A DNA stretch of 64,000 bases, taken from Pseudomonas capsici (GTDB taxonomy: Bacteria > Pseudomonadota > Gammaproteobacteria > Pseudomonadales > Pseudomonadaceae). The notes beneath the pieces were generated by a model. That model made no database searches. It was given only the letters and a program-made list of their open reading frames with translations, and was not told where the DNA came from. The DNA is taken from assembly GCF_017165765.1 (NCBI RefSeq), contig NZ_JAFGZD010000010.1, forward strand, positions 110,993 through 174,992. Reading direction: 5' to 3'. This document shows, piece by piece, positions 1 through 8,283 of the stretch (the stretch's first letter is position 1; each line of letters starts with the position of its first letter). The position numbers and the translations under genes were made by a program.

Positions 1-63
1 TACCCGACCATGGCCGAAGCCTATCGGGTAGCGGCCTACGATGGTCTGAACCGGCTTTTTTAA
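1..63 (+). CDS. sthA: Soluble pyridine nucleotide transhydrogenase, C-terminal end only
   Basis: The first 63 bases are an open frame with 20 codons and a TAA stop. It ends in a tail (AEAYRVAAYDGLNRLF) that matches my recollection of the C-terminus of Si-specific NAD(P) transhydrogenase, a soluble flavoprotein that balances NADPH and NADH. In P. aeruginosa this gene sits directly before the glycerophosphodiesterase, PilZ and lolCDE genes, as here. Only the tail is inside the window, so the call rests on a short motif and on gene order. Confidence 0.75.
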   Translation, partial: YPTMAEAYRVAAYDGLNRLF

Positions 64-105
64 GCGGCTCCGGCCGGTGGCCTGAGCCGGCCGGGGAGAC
101 CGATT

Positions 106-828
106 TCAGCGATTCTCGAGGGTGGCGCTGGCCAAACCGGGAAAGTCTGTAATCAGGCTGTCTACGCCGAAGTCGGCGAGCCTGCGCATCAGCGCAGGTT
201 CGTTGACGGTCCATACCGACACATGCAAGCCCTGACGCTGCGCTTTCTGCAGACGCTCCGGGGTGCACAGTGTCCAGTTCAATGCCAGAATCTCGCAGCC
301 ATAGCTCTGGGCGACCTTCAACGGGTCGAGCCAGGCATATTCGGCGACCAGTCCGCGGCTGATGTCCGGTGTCAGTTCGACAGCGGCGCGCAGTACTTCC
401 CGTGAGCTCGAGGTGATGGTCACCTTGTCCAGCAAGCCATGGCGCTGAGCCAGTTCACGAATCGCCAGCACGGTGTTGGCGGCACGGGTGCGTGAAGCGC
501 TTTTGACTTCCAGTTGCCAGTGTTCAAAGTCGCATTTCTCGAACAGTTCTTCCAGATGCGGGATCGGGCAGGGTGTGACCCAGCCGGGGCCGCCCTTGCG
601 GGCGTCGTAGGTCACAAGGTCGGCGGCCAGATGTTCGTGGACCTTGCCGCGCCGATCCGTGGTGCGCTTGAGGGTCGGGTCGTGAATGACCATCAGTTCC
701 CCGTCGCGAGACAAGTGCAGGTCCAGTTCGCAACGGCGAACACCGTGCTTGAGGCATTCCTGAAAGCTGGTCAGGGTGTTTTCCGGTGCTTCGCCCTTGG
801 CGCCGCGGTGGCCGTAGATAAGGGTCAC
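106..828 (-). CDS. Glycerophosphodiester phosphodiesterase
   Basis: A protein of 240 residues of the GDPD (UgpQ/GlpQ) family, which hydrolyses deacylated phospholipids to glycerol-3-phosphate and an alcohol. The catalytic motif YGHRGAKGEAPENT lies at the very N-terminus, followed by the ELDLHLSRDGELMVIHDP block that holds the metal-binding Glu/Asp and second His, and a closing TDFPG motif. I chose the GTG at 828 because AGGAG lies six bases upstream; a longer frame to 855 has no ribosome site. There is no signal peptide, so this is the cytoplasmic UgpQ type. It converges on sthA. Confidence 0.9.
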   Translation of the reverse strand: MTLIYGHRGAKGEAPENTLTSFQECLKHGVRRCELDLHLSRDGELMVIHDPTLKRTTDRRGKVHEHLAADLVTYDARKGGPGWVTPCPIPHLEELFEKCDFEHWQLEVKSASRTRAANTVLAIRELAQRHGLLDKVTITSSSREVLRAAVELTPDISRGLVAEYAWLDPLKVAQSYGCEILALNWTLCTPERLQKAQRQGLHVSVWTVNEPALMRRLADFGVDSLITDFPGLASATLENR

Positions 829-888
829 AATTACTCCTGGCCTCAAAGGCGCCAATTACATGAATGTGAGATGTGCAAGGGAACGGCT

Positions 889-1476
889 TCAGGCTCTGGG
901 CTGACTGCCTTGTTCAAGTGCCTGACGGCGTTGCTGGGCCTGGCGTTGCAGGACATGGCGGGCGAGCAACTGGCGCTGGGCGTCCGGCAGGTCCACGAAT
1001 TCGGTGCCGACATCGAATTCGCCGTTTTCCAGAGTGTTACAGTGAATGACAGTGGCGCGCAGCATCAGGCCTGAAGCCTGGGGCATCAGCACCATCTTGA
1101 TCGACAGTTTTTCGCCCGGCGTGTAGCTCTGTCGAGAGGTAAAGAGCAGGCCGCCTTCGGACAGTTTCACCGGTTGCGGAGCACCCAGCTTGCCCAGAGC
1201 GGTATGGGCAACAACCCGGCCCAGCAGGTCGATACGCTTGTTCAGCGATTTGAGAAAACTGTTGAGCACCCGGTCACGCTCGTCGAGCTGACGCAGCAGG
1301 TGCTGGGATTCGAACTCGCTGACATGCAGTTCGCTGAGCAGATCGAACAGTGCCGAAGTCTCGCGCATGGCTTCCTGGCTGGCTTGATCTGCCTGCGACA
1401 GGGGGTTAATTTCCAGTGCGACGCTGTCTTCGATACGGTAGTATTCGCGGCGTTCTTCTTCATCTAGTGTCGACAT
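889..1476 (-). CDS. PilZ domain protein
   Basis: A soluble protein of 195 residues. The N-terminal part (about 1-85) is helical and charged and starts with EEERREYYRIED. The C-terminal part (about 90-180) looks like a PilZ beta-barrel, with a SEGGL element of the DxSxxG type and a following strand region. PilZ domains bind cyclic di-GMP, but the RxxxR switch in front of the barrel is not obvious, so ligand binding is uncertain. The gene lies between the GDPD gene and lolC, the position of PA2989 in P. aeruginosa. It is divergent from lolC with about 100 bases between the starts. Confidence 0.7.
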   Translation of the reverse strand: MSTLDEEERREYYRIEDSVALEINPLSQADQASQEAMRETSALFDLLSELHVSEFESQHLLRQLDERDRVLNSFLKSLNKRIDLLGRVVAHTALGKLGAPQPVKLSEGGLLFTSRQSYTPGEKLSIKMVLMPQASGLMLRATVIHCNTLENGEFDVGTEFVDLPDAQRQLLARHVLQRQAQQRRQALEQGSQPRA

Positions 1477-1578
1477 GGCGAACCCATGGTAGCTGCTGTG
1501 GTCAGAGAGTTTCGAGTGTAAAGCTGCACGTCAAGGCCCGCCACACGGACGTCCCCATTCCTGCGAACAATTCCCTAC

Positions 1579-2829
1579 ATGTTCAGACCTCTTTTTGTTT
1601 TCATCGGCACGCGTTACACCCGTGCAAAACGACGTAACCATTTTGTTTCCTTCATTTCCCTGACCTCCATCATCGGCCTCGCCCTGGGCGTAGTGGTGAT
1701 GATAGTCGTGTTATCGGTCATGAATGGCTTCGATCACGAAATGCGTACCCGCGTGCTGGGCATGGTGCCTCACGCCACCATCGAATCGGGCGAACCGATC
1801 GCCAACTGGCAGGGGCTGGCTGCCAGGGTCCAGGAAAATCCGCAGGTGCTGGCGGTTGCGCCATTCACCCAGATGCAGGGCTTGCTGACCAATAACGGCA
1901 AGGTCCAGAAAGTACTGCTCAACGGTATTGACCCGACTCAGGAGCGCAAGGTTTCGATCATCGACAACTTTGTGAAACAGGGGAAACTCGACAGCCTTGA
2001 GCCCGGCAGTTTCGGCATCGTGATCGGCGACAAGGCCGCCACCAAGCTGGGAGTCGGCATCGGTGACAAGCTGACCTTCGTGGCCCCGGAAGTCACGGTC
2101 ACGCCTGCGGGCATGTTTCCGCGCATGAAACGGTTCGAAGTGGTCGGCATCTTCCACGTCGGTGCCGGTGAACTGGACGGCTATCTGGGCCTGACCAACC
2201 TCGAGGATCTGGGGCGTCTGCATCGCTGGAAGCCGGAGCAGGTCCAGGGCCTGCGCCTGAAGTTCGATGACCTGTTCGCTGCCCCTCGCACTTCATGGGA
2301 AATCGCCCAGAAGCTGGGCGAAAACAACTTCTACTCTCGCGACTGGACCCGTACCCACGGCAACCTGTATCAGGCGATCCGCATGGAAAAAGCCATGATC
2401 GGCCTGCTGTTGCTGCTGATCGTCGCGGTGGCTGCGTTCAATATCATTTCCACGTTGGTCATGGTGGTCAACGACAAGAAGGGCGACATTGCCATCCTGC
2501 GCACGCTGGGCGCGACGCCGCGACAGATCATGGCCATCTTCATGGTGCAGGGCTCCGTGATCGGTGTGGTCGGTACGCTGATCGGCGCGGCGGTGGGTAT
2601 TGTGGCGGCGCTCAATGTCAGCTCGGCGATTTCGGCGCTCGAAGGCCTGATGGGCCACAAGTTCCTCAACGCCGACGTGTACTTCATCGATTATCTGCCT
2701 TCGCAACTGATGGCCCAGGATGTGTTCCAGGTCTGCGGTGCCGCGTTGGCCCTGAGTTTCCTCGCCACCCTGTATCCAGCCTGGCGTGCGGCGCGCACCC
2801 AGCCTGCGGAGGCGTTACGTTATGAGTGA
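1579..2829 (+). CDS. lolC: Lipoprotein-releasing ABC transporter permease LolC
   Basis: A membrane protein of 416 residues. It has one N-terminal transmembrane helix (about 25-50), a large periplasmic MacB-like domain (about 50-270) and three C-terminal helices (about 270-400), the LolC/LolE fold. With LolD and LolE it extracts mature lipoproteins from the inner membrane and passes them to LolA. The start motif MFRPLFVFIGTRYTRAKRR is typical of the family, and the coupling sequence RTLGATPRQI is present. The stop overlaps the start of lolD by eight bases, and the close paralog lolE follows. Confidence 0.93.
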   Translation: MFRPLFVFIGTRYTRAKRRNHFVSFISLTSIIGLALGVVVMIVVLSVMNGFDHEMRTRVLGMVPHATIESGEPIANWQGLAARVQENPQVLAVAPFTQMQGLLTNNGKVQKVLLNGIDPTQERKVSIIDNFVKQGKLDSLEPGSFGIVIGDKAATKLGVGIGDKLTFVAPEVTVTPAGMFPRMKRFEVVGIFHVGAGELDGYLGLTNLEDLGRLHRWKPEQVQGLRLKFDDLFAAPRTSWEIAQKLGENNFYSRDWTRTHGNLYQAIRMEKAMIGLLLLLIVAVAAFNIISTLVMVVNDKKGDIAILRTLGATPRQIMAIFMVQGSVIGVVGTLIGAAVGIVAALNVSSAISALEGLMGHKFLNADVYFIDYLPSQLMAQDVFQVCGAALALSFLATLYPAWRAARTQPAEALRYE

Positions 2830-3520
2830 GTCGGGCATGTTAGATAAAGCTGTATTGAGTTGCCGCAATCTGGGTAAGTCCTACGAGGAAGGTCCGGAAT
2901 CTGTCGTGGTGCTGTCCGGCCTGCAGCTTGAGCTGCATCCGGGTGAGCGGGTGGCGATTGTCGGCAGTTCGGGCTCGGGCAAAAGTACCTTGCTCAACCT
3001 GCTGGGTGGCCTGGATACGCCTTCCGAAGGCAGTGTCTGGCTGGCCGGGGAAGAACTGTCGGCACTGAATGAAAAGGCTCGCGGCCTGTTGCGCAACCGC
3101 GCGCTGGGTTTCGTCTATCAGTTCCACCATCTGCTGCCCGAGTTCACCGCCCTCGAGAACGTCTGCATGCCGCTGTTGATCGGCAGCACATCGATTCCCG
3201 AGGCCCGTCAGCGGGCCACCGCCCTGCTGGAGCGCGTAGGCCTCGGGCACCGGCTGGCGCACAAGCCAGCGGAATTGTCCGGTGGCGAGCGCCAGCGTGT
3301 CGCGATTGCCCGTGCGCTGGTGAACCAGCCGGGGCTGGTAATGCTCGACGAGCCCACCGGCAACCTCGATCATCACACAGCCCAGGGCATTCAGGACCTG
3401 ATGCGTGAACTGAGCACCTCGTCGCGTACGGCGTTTCTGGTGGTGACCCACGATATGAACCTGGCCCGGCAGATGGACCGTGTCCTGCGCCTGGAAGACG
3501 GTCACCTCGTCGCCGGTTGA
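2822..3520 (+). CDS. lolD: Lipoprotein-releasing ABC transporter ATPase LolD
   Basis: A protein of 232 residues that powers lipoprotein release by the LolCDE complex on the cytoplasmic face of the inner membrane. It carries Walker A (GSSGSGKS, about residues 43-50), a Q-loop region (VYQFHHLLPEFTALEN), the signature LSGGERQRVAIARAL and Walker B (LVMLDEPTGNLD). The ATG at 2822 overlaps the end of lolC; a second ATG at 2837 is possible. A stem-loop follows the stop before lolE. Confidence 0.94.
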   Translation: MSESGMLDKAVLSCRNLGKSYEEGPESVVVLSGLQLELHPGERVAIVGSSGSGKSTLLNLLGGLDTPSEGSVWLAGEELSALNEKARGLLRNRALGFVYQFHHLLPEFTALENVCMPLLIGSTSIPEARQRATALLERVGLGHRLAHKPAELSGGERQRVAIARALVNQPGLVMLDEPTGNLDHHTAQGIQDLMRELSTSSRTAFLVVTHDMNLARQMDRVLRLEDGHLVAG

Positions 3521-3528
3521 TTGACCCG

Positions 3529-3554
3529 CCCCGACGCAAGTCATCGCGTCGGGG
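3529..3554 (+). terminator. Stem-loop between lolD and lolE
   Basis: A perfect 9 bp stem (CCCCGACGC / GCGTCGGGG, loop 8) just after the lolD stop, followed by a moderately T-rich stretch (TCTTTACCTTTT). It could be a weak intrinsic terminator or attenuator that lowers lolE expression relative to lolCD, or an RNA-stabilising hairpin. The T-run is broken, so strong termination is not expected. Confidence 0.5.
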
Positions 3555-3583
3555 TCTTTACCTTTTGCTACGGTGCTCCGCGA

Positions 3584-4828
3584 ATGTTCAGACCGTTATC
3601 CATTTTCATCGGCGCGCGCTATACCCGCGCAAAACGCCGTAAAAGCTTTATCTCGTTCATCTCGATGACCTCGATGATCGGTCTGGCGCTGGGCGTGCTG
3701 GCGATGATCGTGGTGTTGTCGGTCATGAACGGTTTCCAGCGTGAAATGAGTTCACGGATCCTCGGCATGGTGCCCCATGCGATGATCGCTGGCGTCAAGC
3801 CGGTGGATGACTGGAAGCCGCTGGCAGACGCGGCTCTGAAGAACCCGGAAGTCACGGCTGCGGTGCCGCTCACCGAGATGGAAGGCATGCTGTCCTACAA
3901 GGGCTCCATGCAGCCGATCCAGGTCAGTGGTATCGATCCTGCGCTTGAGCATCAAGTCTCCATCGTGACGAAGCACATCACTCGCGGCAACCTGCAGGAT
4001 CTGAAGCCGGGCGAGTTCGGCGTGGTGCTGGGCGATATCACGGCGCGTCGCTTTCGCTTGAGCGTGGGTGACAAGCTGACCCTGATCGTGCCGGAAGTCA
4101 GCAGCGCGCCGGGCGGCATCACGCCGCGTATGCAACGCCTGACCGTGGTCGGTGTGTTCAAGGTAGGGGCCGAACTGGATGGCTCCATGGCGCTGATCAA
4201 CATTGCCGATGCCGCGCAGATGCAACGCTGGGAGCCCGGTCAGGTTCAGGGTGTGCGGCTGGCGCTGAAGGATCTGTACAAGGCACCGCAGGTTTCCACT
4301 GCCATCGCTTCGAGCCTGGGCGCCGATTATCGTGCCGATGACTGGACTCACACCCAGGGCAGCCTGTTCAGCGCCATGAAAATGGAAAAGACCATGATCG
4401 GCCTGTTGCTGCTGATGATCGTCGCCGTGGCGGCGTTCAATATCATTGCGACCCTGATCATGGTGGTGAACGACAAGGGCGCGGATATCGCCATCCTGCG
4501 CACCATCGGTGCCACACCTCGGCAGATCATGGCGATCTTCATGGTTCAGGGTACGGTGATCGGTATTGTCGGCACCTTGATCGGTGGCGTGCTGGGCGTG
4601 ATTGCCGCACTGAATGTCAGCAGCATCGTCGGCTGGTTCGAGCGGGTCAGTGGCCAGCACATCTTCAGTTCCGATGTGTATTTCATCAGCAACCTGCCTT
4701 CCGAGTTGCAGGGCGGTGACGTGGTGCTGATCTGCAGTGCCGGTTTCATCCTGAGTTTCCTGGCAACCATCTACCCCGCATGGCGCGCCGCCCAGGTGCA
4801 ACCGGCCCATGCACTGCGATACGAATGA
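3584..4828 (+). CDS. lolE: Lipoprotein-releasing ABC transporter permease LolE
   Basis: A membrane protein of 414 residues with the same architecture as LolC: one N-terminal helix, a periplasmic domain and three C-terminal helices. It opens with MFRPLSIFIGARYTRAKRRK, almost the same words as lolC. I chose the ATG at 3584 because it matches the start of LolC; the longer frame to 3521 would translate the upstream hairpin. LolE binds the lipoprotein substrate and LolC recruits LolA in the E. coli model. The two proteins are clearly paralogous along their length. Confidence 0.92.
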   Translation: MFRPLSIFIGARYTRAKRRKSFISFISMTSMIGLALGVLAMIVVLSVMNGFQREMSSRILGMVPHAMIAGVKPVDDWKPLADAALKNPEVTAAVPLTEMEGMLSYKGSMQPIQVSGIDPALEHQVSIVTKHITRGNLQDLKPGEFGVVLGDITARRFRLSVGDKLTLIVPEVSSAPGGITPRMQRLTVVGVFKVGAELDGSMALINIADAAQMQRWEPGQVQGVRLALKDLYKAPQVSTAIASSLGADYRADDWTHTQGSLFSAMKMEKTMIGLLLLMIVAVAAFNIIATLIMVVNDKGADIAILRTIGATPRQIMAIFMVQGTVIGIVGTLIGGVLGVIAALNVSSIVGWFERVSGQHIFSSDVYFISNLPSELQGGDVVLICSAGFILSFLATIYPAWRAAQVQPAHALRYE

Positions 4829-4833
4829 CCGAT

Positions 4834-4865
4834 CCCGTGCAGCAATGAATTCGTTGCTGCACGGG
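4834..4865 (+). terminator. Stem-loop after the lol operon
   Basis: A perfect 12 bp stem (CCCGTGCAGCAA / TTGCTGCACGGG) with an 8-base loop, six bases after the lolE stop. There is no T-run downstream, so it is either a rho-assisted end or an RNA 3' protection hairpin. Confidence 0.6.
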
Positions 4866-4954
4866 CGTCACAGTGCGAGCAGGCGTTAAAGCTGAAAGCC
4901 CGGTGCAAACCCTATAAACTTGCCGGGTTAATTCATGAGATTCCAGGTATCGCC

Positions 4955-5785
4955 ATGCATCCCGCAGCCGAACACTCTCCGCTGGGCAAGTCCAGCGAGT
5001 ACATCGCCACCTACACGCCATCCCTGTTGTTTCCGATTCCGCGCGCTGCGAAGTGGGCCGAGCTGGGGCTGACGGCTCAGACGTTGCCTTATCGGGGTGT
5101 CGATTTCTGGAATTGCTATGAGCTGTCCTGGCTGCTGCCGTCGGGCAAGCCGGTGGTGGCCATTGCCGAGTTCAGCATTCCGGCCGATTCGCCCAATATC
5201 ATCGAGTCCAAGTCCTTCAAGCTCTACCTCAACTCGCTGAACCAGACCTCCTTCGAGAGCACCGAGCAGTTGCAGGCGACCCTTGAAAAGGACCTGTCGG
5301 CAGCGGCGGGCAAGCCTGTAGGTGTTCGCATCAGCCGTCTGGCCGATATCGAGAGCGAGGGCGTGGCCAGCTTGCCGGGCACCTGCATCGACGATCTGGA
5401 TGTGAGCATCGACAGCTATGACCATCCGCAACCCGAGCTGCTGCGTTGCGACGATTCCCGTGTCATCGAGGAAAGCCTGCACAGCCATCTGCTCAAGTCC
5501 AACTGTCCCGTGACCAGCCAGCCTGACTGGGGCAGTGTGGTGGTGGAGTATCGTGGTGCGGCGCTGGATCATGCGAGCCTGCTGGCTTACATCGTCAGCT
5601 TCCGCCAGCATTCGGACTTCCATGAGCAATGCGTGGAGCGGATCTTTCTCGACCTGCAGTGCTTGCTCAAGCCAGAGAAACTGACGGTTTATGCGCGCTA
5701 TGTGCGCCGTGGCGGGCTGGATATCAACCCGTATCGCAGTACTGAAGCGTTGCAGGTCGATAACCGTCGACTGGCACGTCAGTAA
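4955..5785 (+). CDS. queF: NADPH-dependent 7-cyano-7-deazaguanine reductase
   Basis: A protein of 276 residues of the long (E. coli-type) QueF family. It reduces the nitrile preQ0 to preQ1 in queuosine biosynthesis. The conserved block LKSNCPVTSQPDWG (about residues 180-195) contains the nucleophilic Cys that forms the thioimide adduct. VSFRQHSDFHEQCVERI (about 211-227) carries the conserved His and Glu of the tunnel-fold family. The C-terminus RRGGLDINPYRS is a family hallmark. It is monocistronic, with a clear terminator nine bases after the stop. Confidence 0.96.
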   Translation: MHPAAEHSPLGKSSEYIATYTPSLLFPIPRAAKWAELGLTAQTLPYRGVDFWNCYELSWLLPSGKPVVAIAEFSIPADSPNIIESKSFKLYLNSLNQTSFESTEQLQATLEKDLSAAAGKPVGVRISRLADIESEGVASLPGTCIDDLDVSIDSYDHPQPELLRCDDSRVIEESLHSHLLKSNCPVTSQPDWGSVVVEYRGAALDHASLLAYIVSFRQHSDFHEQCVERIFLDLQCLLKPEKLTVYARYVRRGGLDINPYRSTEALQVDNRRLARQ

Positions 5786-5793
5786 ACAGAGAA

Positions 5794-5816
5794 GCCCGTC
5801 ATTCGACGGGCTTTTT
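5794..5816 (+). terminator. Intrinsic terminator of queF
   Basis: The stem GCCCGTC / GACGGGC with loop ATTC is followed at once by a T-run. It lies between the queF stop and the end of the convergent DUF4404 gene and may serve both. Confidence 0.88.
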
Positions 5817-5823
5817 CGTGATG

Positions 5824-6087
5824 TCAGATCCCGATGTTGCCCAGGGTCTGGACGATATTGCGCAGGGTGCCGGCGATGGCCGGATGCTCCAGCTCGAAGC
5901 GTTCTACCGCGAGATTGACACCATCGGCCAGGCTGGCGTCCTGAGTCATGCTTTCCAGCTGAATCTTTGTTTCGATCTGTTCCATCAGCTCATGAAGATT
6001 GACACGCTCGGCTTCGGACAGCGGCGGATTATGCTCCAGTTGCTCGCGCAGGGTATTGAGTTGTTCTTGCAGTTCGCGGGCAGGCAT
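5824..6087 (-). CDS. DUF4404 family small protein
   Basis: A protein of 87 residues, largely helical and probably coiled-coil in its first half (MPARELQEQLNTLREQLE). The second half ends in IAGTLRNIVQTLGNIGI. It matches the DUF4404 family of small Pseudomonas proteins without known function. There are no membrane segments or signal. The start ATG has an AAGGAG-type ribosome site. It converges on queF. I cannot infer a role. Confidence 0.8.
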   Translation of the reverse strand: MPARELQEQLNTLREQLEHNPPLSEAERVNLHELMEQIETKIQLESMTQDASLADGVNLAVERFELEHPAIAGTLRNIVQTLGNIGI

Positions 6088-6193
6088 GGCGTGCTCCTTG
6101 GTTGATAAGTCTGTTTCATGGACTCTTCCAGAGGACGAAAGGTCCGTGATGCATTAAGACTAATCCACTACAGAATTGCCTGCATGATATGTA

Positions 6194-6799
6194 TCAGGGC
6201 TTTTCGCCTTTACTGCGGCGCAAGGCGATGTCTGCGAGGCATGACTCCAGTTCGCCCAGATGATCGATGACCGAATGCACGCCCTGGGCGTAGAGCTTGA
6301 GCGTCGCGTGGGCGCGGCGTTGTTCGCGTTCGCTGTCGTTCAGCGCCTGCCATTGTTTTGGCGAAAGACCGCACAGAGGTCCGCAGGAGGCCAGGCCTAT
6401 GGTCCAGAGTCCGGCATTCAGTCCCGATTGCAGCAGACGCGGATCGCCGCTGATGAGCACGCAGCCCTCCAGCTGATTCACTTTCAACGCCATCAGGGCC
6501 AGCCAGCAGGCGTCGGGGGCAGGCCATTTTGCGTTCGGGCGTGGAGCCGGCGTGATCCATTCGCTGACGGTCGCAGCCAGCGCATGGCTCAGGTTTTCAG
6601 GCAGTTCATCGATCCAGGCGCACGGCATGCCCTGGCGACTCAGGGTTTGCAGAATGTCCATTGCGCCGGGCGTCGCGAGGGCGAAGTCCGGTTCCTGGGC
6701 CTTGATGCCTGCCTGCGCACCAAAGTCCACCAGACAGCCGCTGAGGCCGAACAGCAGGGCAGGGAAGTCAGGCAGAGCGTTGGCGACTGGCGCGAGCAT
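6194..6799 (-). CDS. HAD-like hydrolase fold protein, catalytic motif I degenerate
   Basis: A protein of 201 residues with an overall layout like the phosphonatase branch of HAD phosphatases. It has an N-terminal strand followed by CLVDFG, a motif II-like region around GMPCAWIDELPENLSHAL, and a late LISGDPRLLQSGLNAGLWTIGLA region that matches the GD-P-DI-GA-AG-TIGV pattern of motif IV. The usual DxDxT nucleophile motif reads GLSGC here, so both catalytic Asp residues are absent and hydrolase activity is doubtful. It is upstream of, and divergent from, mlaA, the same neighbourhood as in P. aeruginosa. Confidence 0.7.
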   Translation of the reverse strand: MLAPVANALPDFPALLFGLSGCLVDFGAQAGIKAQEPDFALATPGAMDILQTLSRQGMPCAWIDELPENLSHALAATVSEWITPAPRPNAKWPAPDACWLALMALKVNQLEGCVLISGDPRLLQSGLNAGLWTIGLASCGPLCGLSPKQWQALNDSEREQRRAHATLKLYAQGVHSVIDHLGELESCLADIALRRSKGEKP

Positions 6800-6987
6800 G
6801 GTAATGTCTCTGAAATATTCATGAACGCTACCGGGCTTTTATGACATTCGGATGAATGTCCGGTGACTGTGTTTAAACGCTCGCGGGCTGACAGAACTGA
6901 CTTATTTCTGGCGGAACGCTTTATACTGCCAATCCTTGCGTATGGGTTCGCAGTCGCGCGTCATAATCTTGATCAGGAGTTTCAGCT

Positions 6988-7689
6988 ATGCCCGTGATCG
7001 GTGCAGGCTTTGCCGGGCGTCTGGCTCGGTTGTGTGTATGTGTGGGAGTTGCCTTCGCTCCGGTAGTGGTGCAGGCGGCCGAAGACGATCCGTGGGAAGG
7101 CGTCAACCGCGCCATTTTCCGGTTCAATGACACCGTCGATACCTACACCCTCAAGCCTATTGCGCAGGGCTATCAATACATAGCACCGCAATTCGTCGAA
7201 GATGGCGTACACAACTTCTTCAACAACATCGGCGACGTGGGCAACCTGGCCAACAACATCCTGCAGGCCAAGCCTGCGGCTGCCGGTGTCGATACTGCGC
7301 GTCTTATCGTCAACACCACCTTCGGCCTTCTGGGGGTCATCGACGTCGGTACCCGCATGGGCTTGCAGCGCAGCGACGAAGATTTCGGCCAGACACTCGG
7401 ATACTGGGGCGTGAGCAGTGGACCCTACGTCGTGCTGCCGCTGCTGGGGCCAAGCACCGTGCGCGATGCCATCGCCAAATATCCGGACACCTACACCGAA
7501 CCCTATCGTTACATCGACCATGTGCCAACCCGCAATACCGTGTGGGGTATCGACCTGATCGATACGCGTGCCAGTCTGCTGTCGGCCGAGCGTCTGGTGA
7601 GCGGTGACAAATACACCTTCATCCGCAACGCCTATTTGCAGAACCGCGAATTCAAGGTCAAGGATGGTCAGGTCGAAGACGATTTTTAA
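6988..7689 (+). CDS. mlaA: MlaA/VacJ family outer-membrane phospholipid retrieval protein
   Basis: A protein of 233 residues of the MlaA family. MlaA removes mislocalised phospholipids from the outer leaflet of the outer membrane and feeds the MlaC-MlaFEDB pathway. Family motifs are DPWEGVNRAIFRFND after the signal, FNNIGDVGNLANNIL, the FGLLGVIDVGT hinge, DFGQTLGYWGVSSGPYVVLPLLGPSTVRD and YPDTYTEP. The N-terminal signal ends in VVVQA-AEDD, which fits signal peptidase I; no lipobox Cys is visible, unlike E. coli MlaA. AGGAG lies eight bases before the ATG. Confidence 0.92.
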   Translation: MPVIGAGFAGRLARLCVCVGVAFAPVVVQAAEDDPWEGVNRAIFRFNDTVDTYTLKPIAQGYQYIAPQFVEDGVHNFFNNIGDVGNLANNILQAKPAAAGVDTARLIVNTTFGLLGVIDVGTRMGLQRSDEDFGQTLGYWGVSSGPYVVLPLLGPSTVRDAIAKYPDTYTEPYRYIDHVPTRNTVWGIDLIDTRASLLSAERLVSGDKYTFIRNAYLQNREFKVKDGQVEDDF

Positions 7690-7717
7690 TCGTTACGCAA
7701 TGTTGATCGAATGAATG

Positions 7718-7746
7718 AAGGCGACCTTGGTCGCCTTTGTTTTTTT
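7718..7746 (+). terminator. Intrinsic terminator of mlaA
   Basis: AAGGCGACC / GGTCGCCTT forms a 9 bp stem with a very tight loop, followed by a run of T. It lies between mlaA and the convergent PilZ gene. Confidence 0.9.
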
Positions 7747-7763
7747 CGGGAAGGGATTGGCAA

Positions 7764-8063
7764 TCAATTCATCGAAATGATGGAGAGCCCCAGTTTCTGC
7801 CCGCCGCCTTCGATATCTGTCAGCCAGACGACCTCTGTCTCGGCGGACAGTCCCGAGAGGGCCGGGTGATCGGAATCGATGCTGACGCTGAGTTTGTCTC
7901 CGATCTTGAAGGAACGTGGCGCCTCGACCTGCATTCCGGTGCTGGAAAGGTCGATGCAGACGGCTGGAATTACCTGACCTGCATGGAGCAGGTTGATATC
8001 TGCATCGATACGCATGCGAATATAGTCGCGTTTCTCCTCGTAGCTGCGATCATTTTGACCCAT
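7764..8063 (-). CDS. Single-domain PilZ protein
   Basis: A protein of 99 residues that is almost only a PilZ domain. The N-terminus EEKRDYIRMRID carries the RxxxR-type switch (R12 and R16), and DLSSTGMQVEAP is the second cyclic di-GMP-binding motif (D/NxSxxG). It is therefore likely to bind c-di-GMP, in contrast to the PilZ protein near position 900. It corresponds in position to PA2799, between mlaA and rssB. The target is unknown. Confidence 0.88.
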   Translation of the reverse strand: MGQNDRSYEEKRDYIRMRIDADINLLHAGQVIPAVCIDLSSTGMQVEAPRSFKIGDKLSVSIDSDHPALSGLSAETEVVWLTDIEGGGQKLGLSIISMN

Positions 8064-8283
8064 GTCTATCCCTTCGTTTTGGTTGCTGATTAGTAGGTTC
8101 TTATAACTCCCGGCGATTTGCGATGTAAAGACGTAAAGTGAGCAGGGTCGTACGCTTGAAACGCCCGTCGGATGGGAGTACCGTCTGCGCCTTGAAGGGC
8201 ACCTCTGAAACCTGATTGCCGGTCCGACTGCGGACCTGCCGTTGCAGAGAGGCTAGAAGCGAATCCAGTAAGCAGGTACCGGC

